Under the pieces are notes generated by a model. The model made no database searches. It had not been told where the DNA came from and saw only the letters and a list, made by a program, of their open reading frames with translations. The translations under genes and the position numbers were made by a program. A stretch of 64,000 bases of DNA from Isoperla grammatica (taxonomy: Eukaryota; Arthropoda; Insecta; Plecoptera; Perlodidae): assembly GCA_945910005.1 (NCBI GenBank), contig OX246741.1, forward strand, positions 46,362,112 through 46,426,111, in the 5' to 3' direction. This document shows positions 63,296 through 64,000 of this stretch, in pieces (the stretch's first letter is position 1; the number at the start of each line of letters is the position of its first letter).

Positions 63296-63436
63296 GTATA
63301 AAATCATAGGTTCAGTTACTCCCCATCCAAGGGCAACGCATTTTCCTCTGGGATTCGGATCAACTTCATTGTTGCTGGTTGTTGTTAGACGTACTGGAGC
63401 CGCGCTGGGCCCACTTAAGTTCATTGGTTCTGTGAC
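63296..63436 (-). CDS. Exon of a third, inverted protease gene copy
   Basis: Minus-strand exon with acceptor ATATTGTAG and donor TAC|GTGAGT, exactly 141 nt like exon 4 at 50,777-50,917. It encodes VTEPMNLSGPSAAPVRLTT, then PRGKCVALGWGVTEP, so the GWG motif and Cys are intact. Exons 1-3 would lie beyond 64,000; exons 5-6, expected at lower coordinates, are not found within about 5.9 kb, so the copy may be truncated. The third-copy frame is open. Confidence 0.75.
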
Positions 63437-63589
63437 CTACAATATTACTTAACAATCAGTCTTCCTCTGTTAATAATTAGGTTAAGTGAATATGTTTAGT
63501 TTATCCTAATTGAAAAGTCCCCTTTGAATCTGATCGTGCGTAAGCGAAATGCTGTGTGTACATTAAATAACTAAACAGATTGACCATAA

Positions 63590-64000
63590 TTCAGGTTGAT
63601 GCACACTCTGGTTGAGCATAAGACAACTGAGTAGAGGTATTTTAGTAAGGCCAGTACACTCTCCCCGTACTTCAGGTTGATGCACACTCTGGTTGTACTT
63701 AAGATAACTGAGTAGATCGTACTTCAGTGTGGCCAGTACACTCTCCCCGTACTTCAGGTTGATGCACACTCTGGTTGAGCATAAGACAACTGAGTAGAGG
63801 TATTTTAGTATTGCCAGTACACTCTCCCCGTACTTCAGGTTGATGCACACTCTGGTTGAGCATAAGATAACTGAGTAGAGGTATTTTAGTATTGCCAGTA
63901 CACTCTCCCCGTACTTCAGGTTGATGCACACTCTGGTTGAGCATAAGACAACTGAGTAGAGGTATTTTAGTATTGCCAGTACACTCTCCCCGTACTTCAG
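63590..64000. repeat. 81-bp minisatellite at the right edge
   Basis: At least five units (GTTGATGCACACTCTGG, AGCATAAGACAACTGAG, TAGAGGTATTTTAGT, CCAGTACACTCTCCCCGTAC). The 81-bp period is a multiple of three, so a minus-strand frame stays open by chance. It would lie in the intron upstream of the third-copy exon and continues past the window. Confidence 0.9.

Noticed and set aside
63563..63944. Minus-strand frames of 27-residue repeats at the right edge
   Set aside because: 81-bp tandem repeat whose period is a multiple of three; no start or domain evidence.

Overview
The window looks like nuclear DNA of a marine invertebrate, most likely a mollusc or other lophotrochozoan. The grounds are small exons with GT-AG introns, AT-rich repeat-dense non-coding DNA, very long microsatellites, BEL/Pao and Ty3/Gypsy LTR elements, Harbinger/hAT/TTAA-type DNA transposons, and a GTAAGAGGCGAC-type dispersed repeat that I associate with molluscs. 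The taxon is an inference. The only host genes I can support are members of one small serine-protease (S1, chymotrypsin-fold) family; nearly everything else is mobile or tandem-repeat DNA.

Host genes. One protease-like gene runs on the + strand from about 27,936 (TATA box) to 57,350. It has six coding exons (28,157-28,202; 29,321-29,513; 40,995-41,157; 50,777-50,917; 51,790-51,960; 57,030-57,350), whose phases fit to give 344 codons. The terminal exon of an upstream sister gene lies at 7,983-8,261; its other exons must lie left of the window. One exon of a third, inverted copy lies at 63,296-63,436 (minus). The complete gene appears catalytically dead: the catalytic His is Asn (LSAANC) and the oxyanion Gly before Asp-Ser is Phe in the terminal exon.

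The outstanding feature is that the 3' end of the last intron plus the first 66 nt of the last exon, including the catalytic GDSGGP block, has been amplified into 87-bp tandem arrays directly upstream of the real terminal exon in both sister genes: about 18 units at 6,364-7,965 and about 51 units at 52,582-57,012. Most units carry a splice acceptor in the correct phase, the catalytic-serine peptide, an in-frame TAA, and a TGACGTCA (CRE) octamer. They are arrays of potential decoy terminal exons.

Layout: 1-4,736 degenerate Ty3/Gypsy element; 5,281-6,070 dispersed repeat; 6,364-8,267 sister-gene array and last exon; 8,268-19,170 largely featureless DNA with a hAT MITE and a SINE-like composite; 19,173-27,690 inverted-repeat element carrying a young BEL/Pao element (20,811-26,934); 27,720-29,513 promoter and exons 1-2; intron 2 (29,514-40,994) with a Jockey-like ORF1 split by a TTAA element, a Harbinger/MADF element, a 74-bp minisatellite, a hexamer array, a ~165-bp repeat array and an ATAAT array; intron 3 (41,158-50,776) with a deleted BEL copy and a 5.7-kb foldback element itself carrying a LINE; intron 5 with the 4.4-kb decoy array; 57,400-64,000 hairpin and repeat families plus the inverted exon.

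The genes do not form an operon. The relationship is a local tandem and inverted duplication of one secreted protease-like gene, with introns inflated by successive transposon insertions. All calls come from reading the sequence; no similarity search was run.
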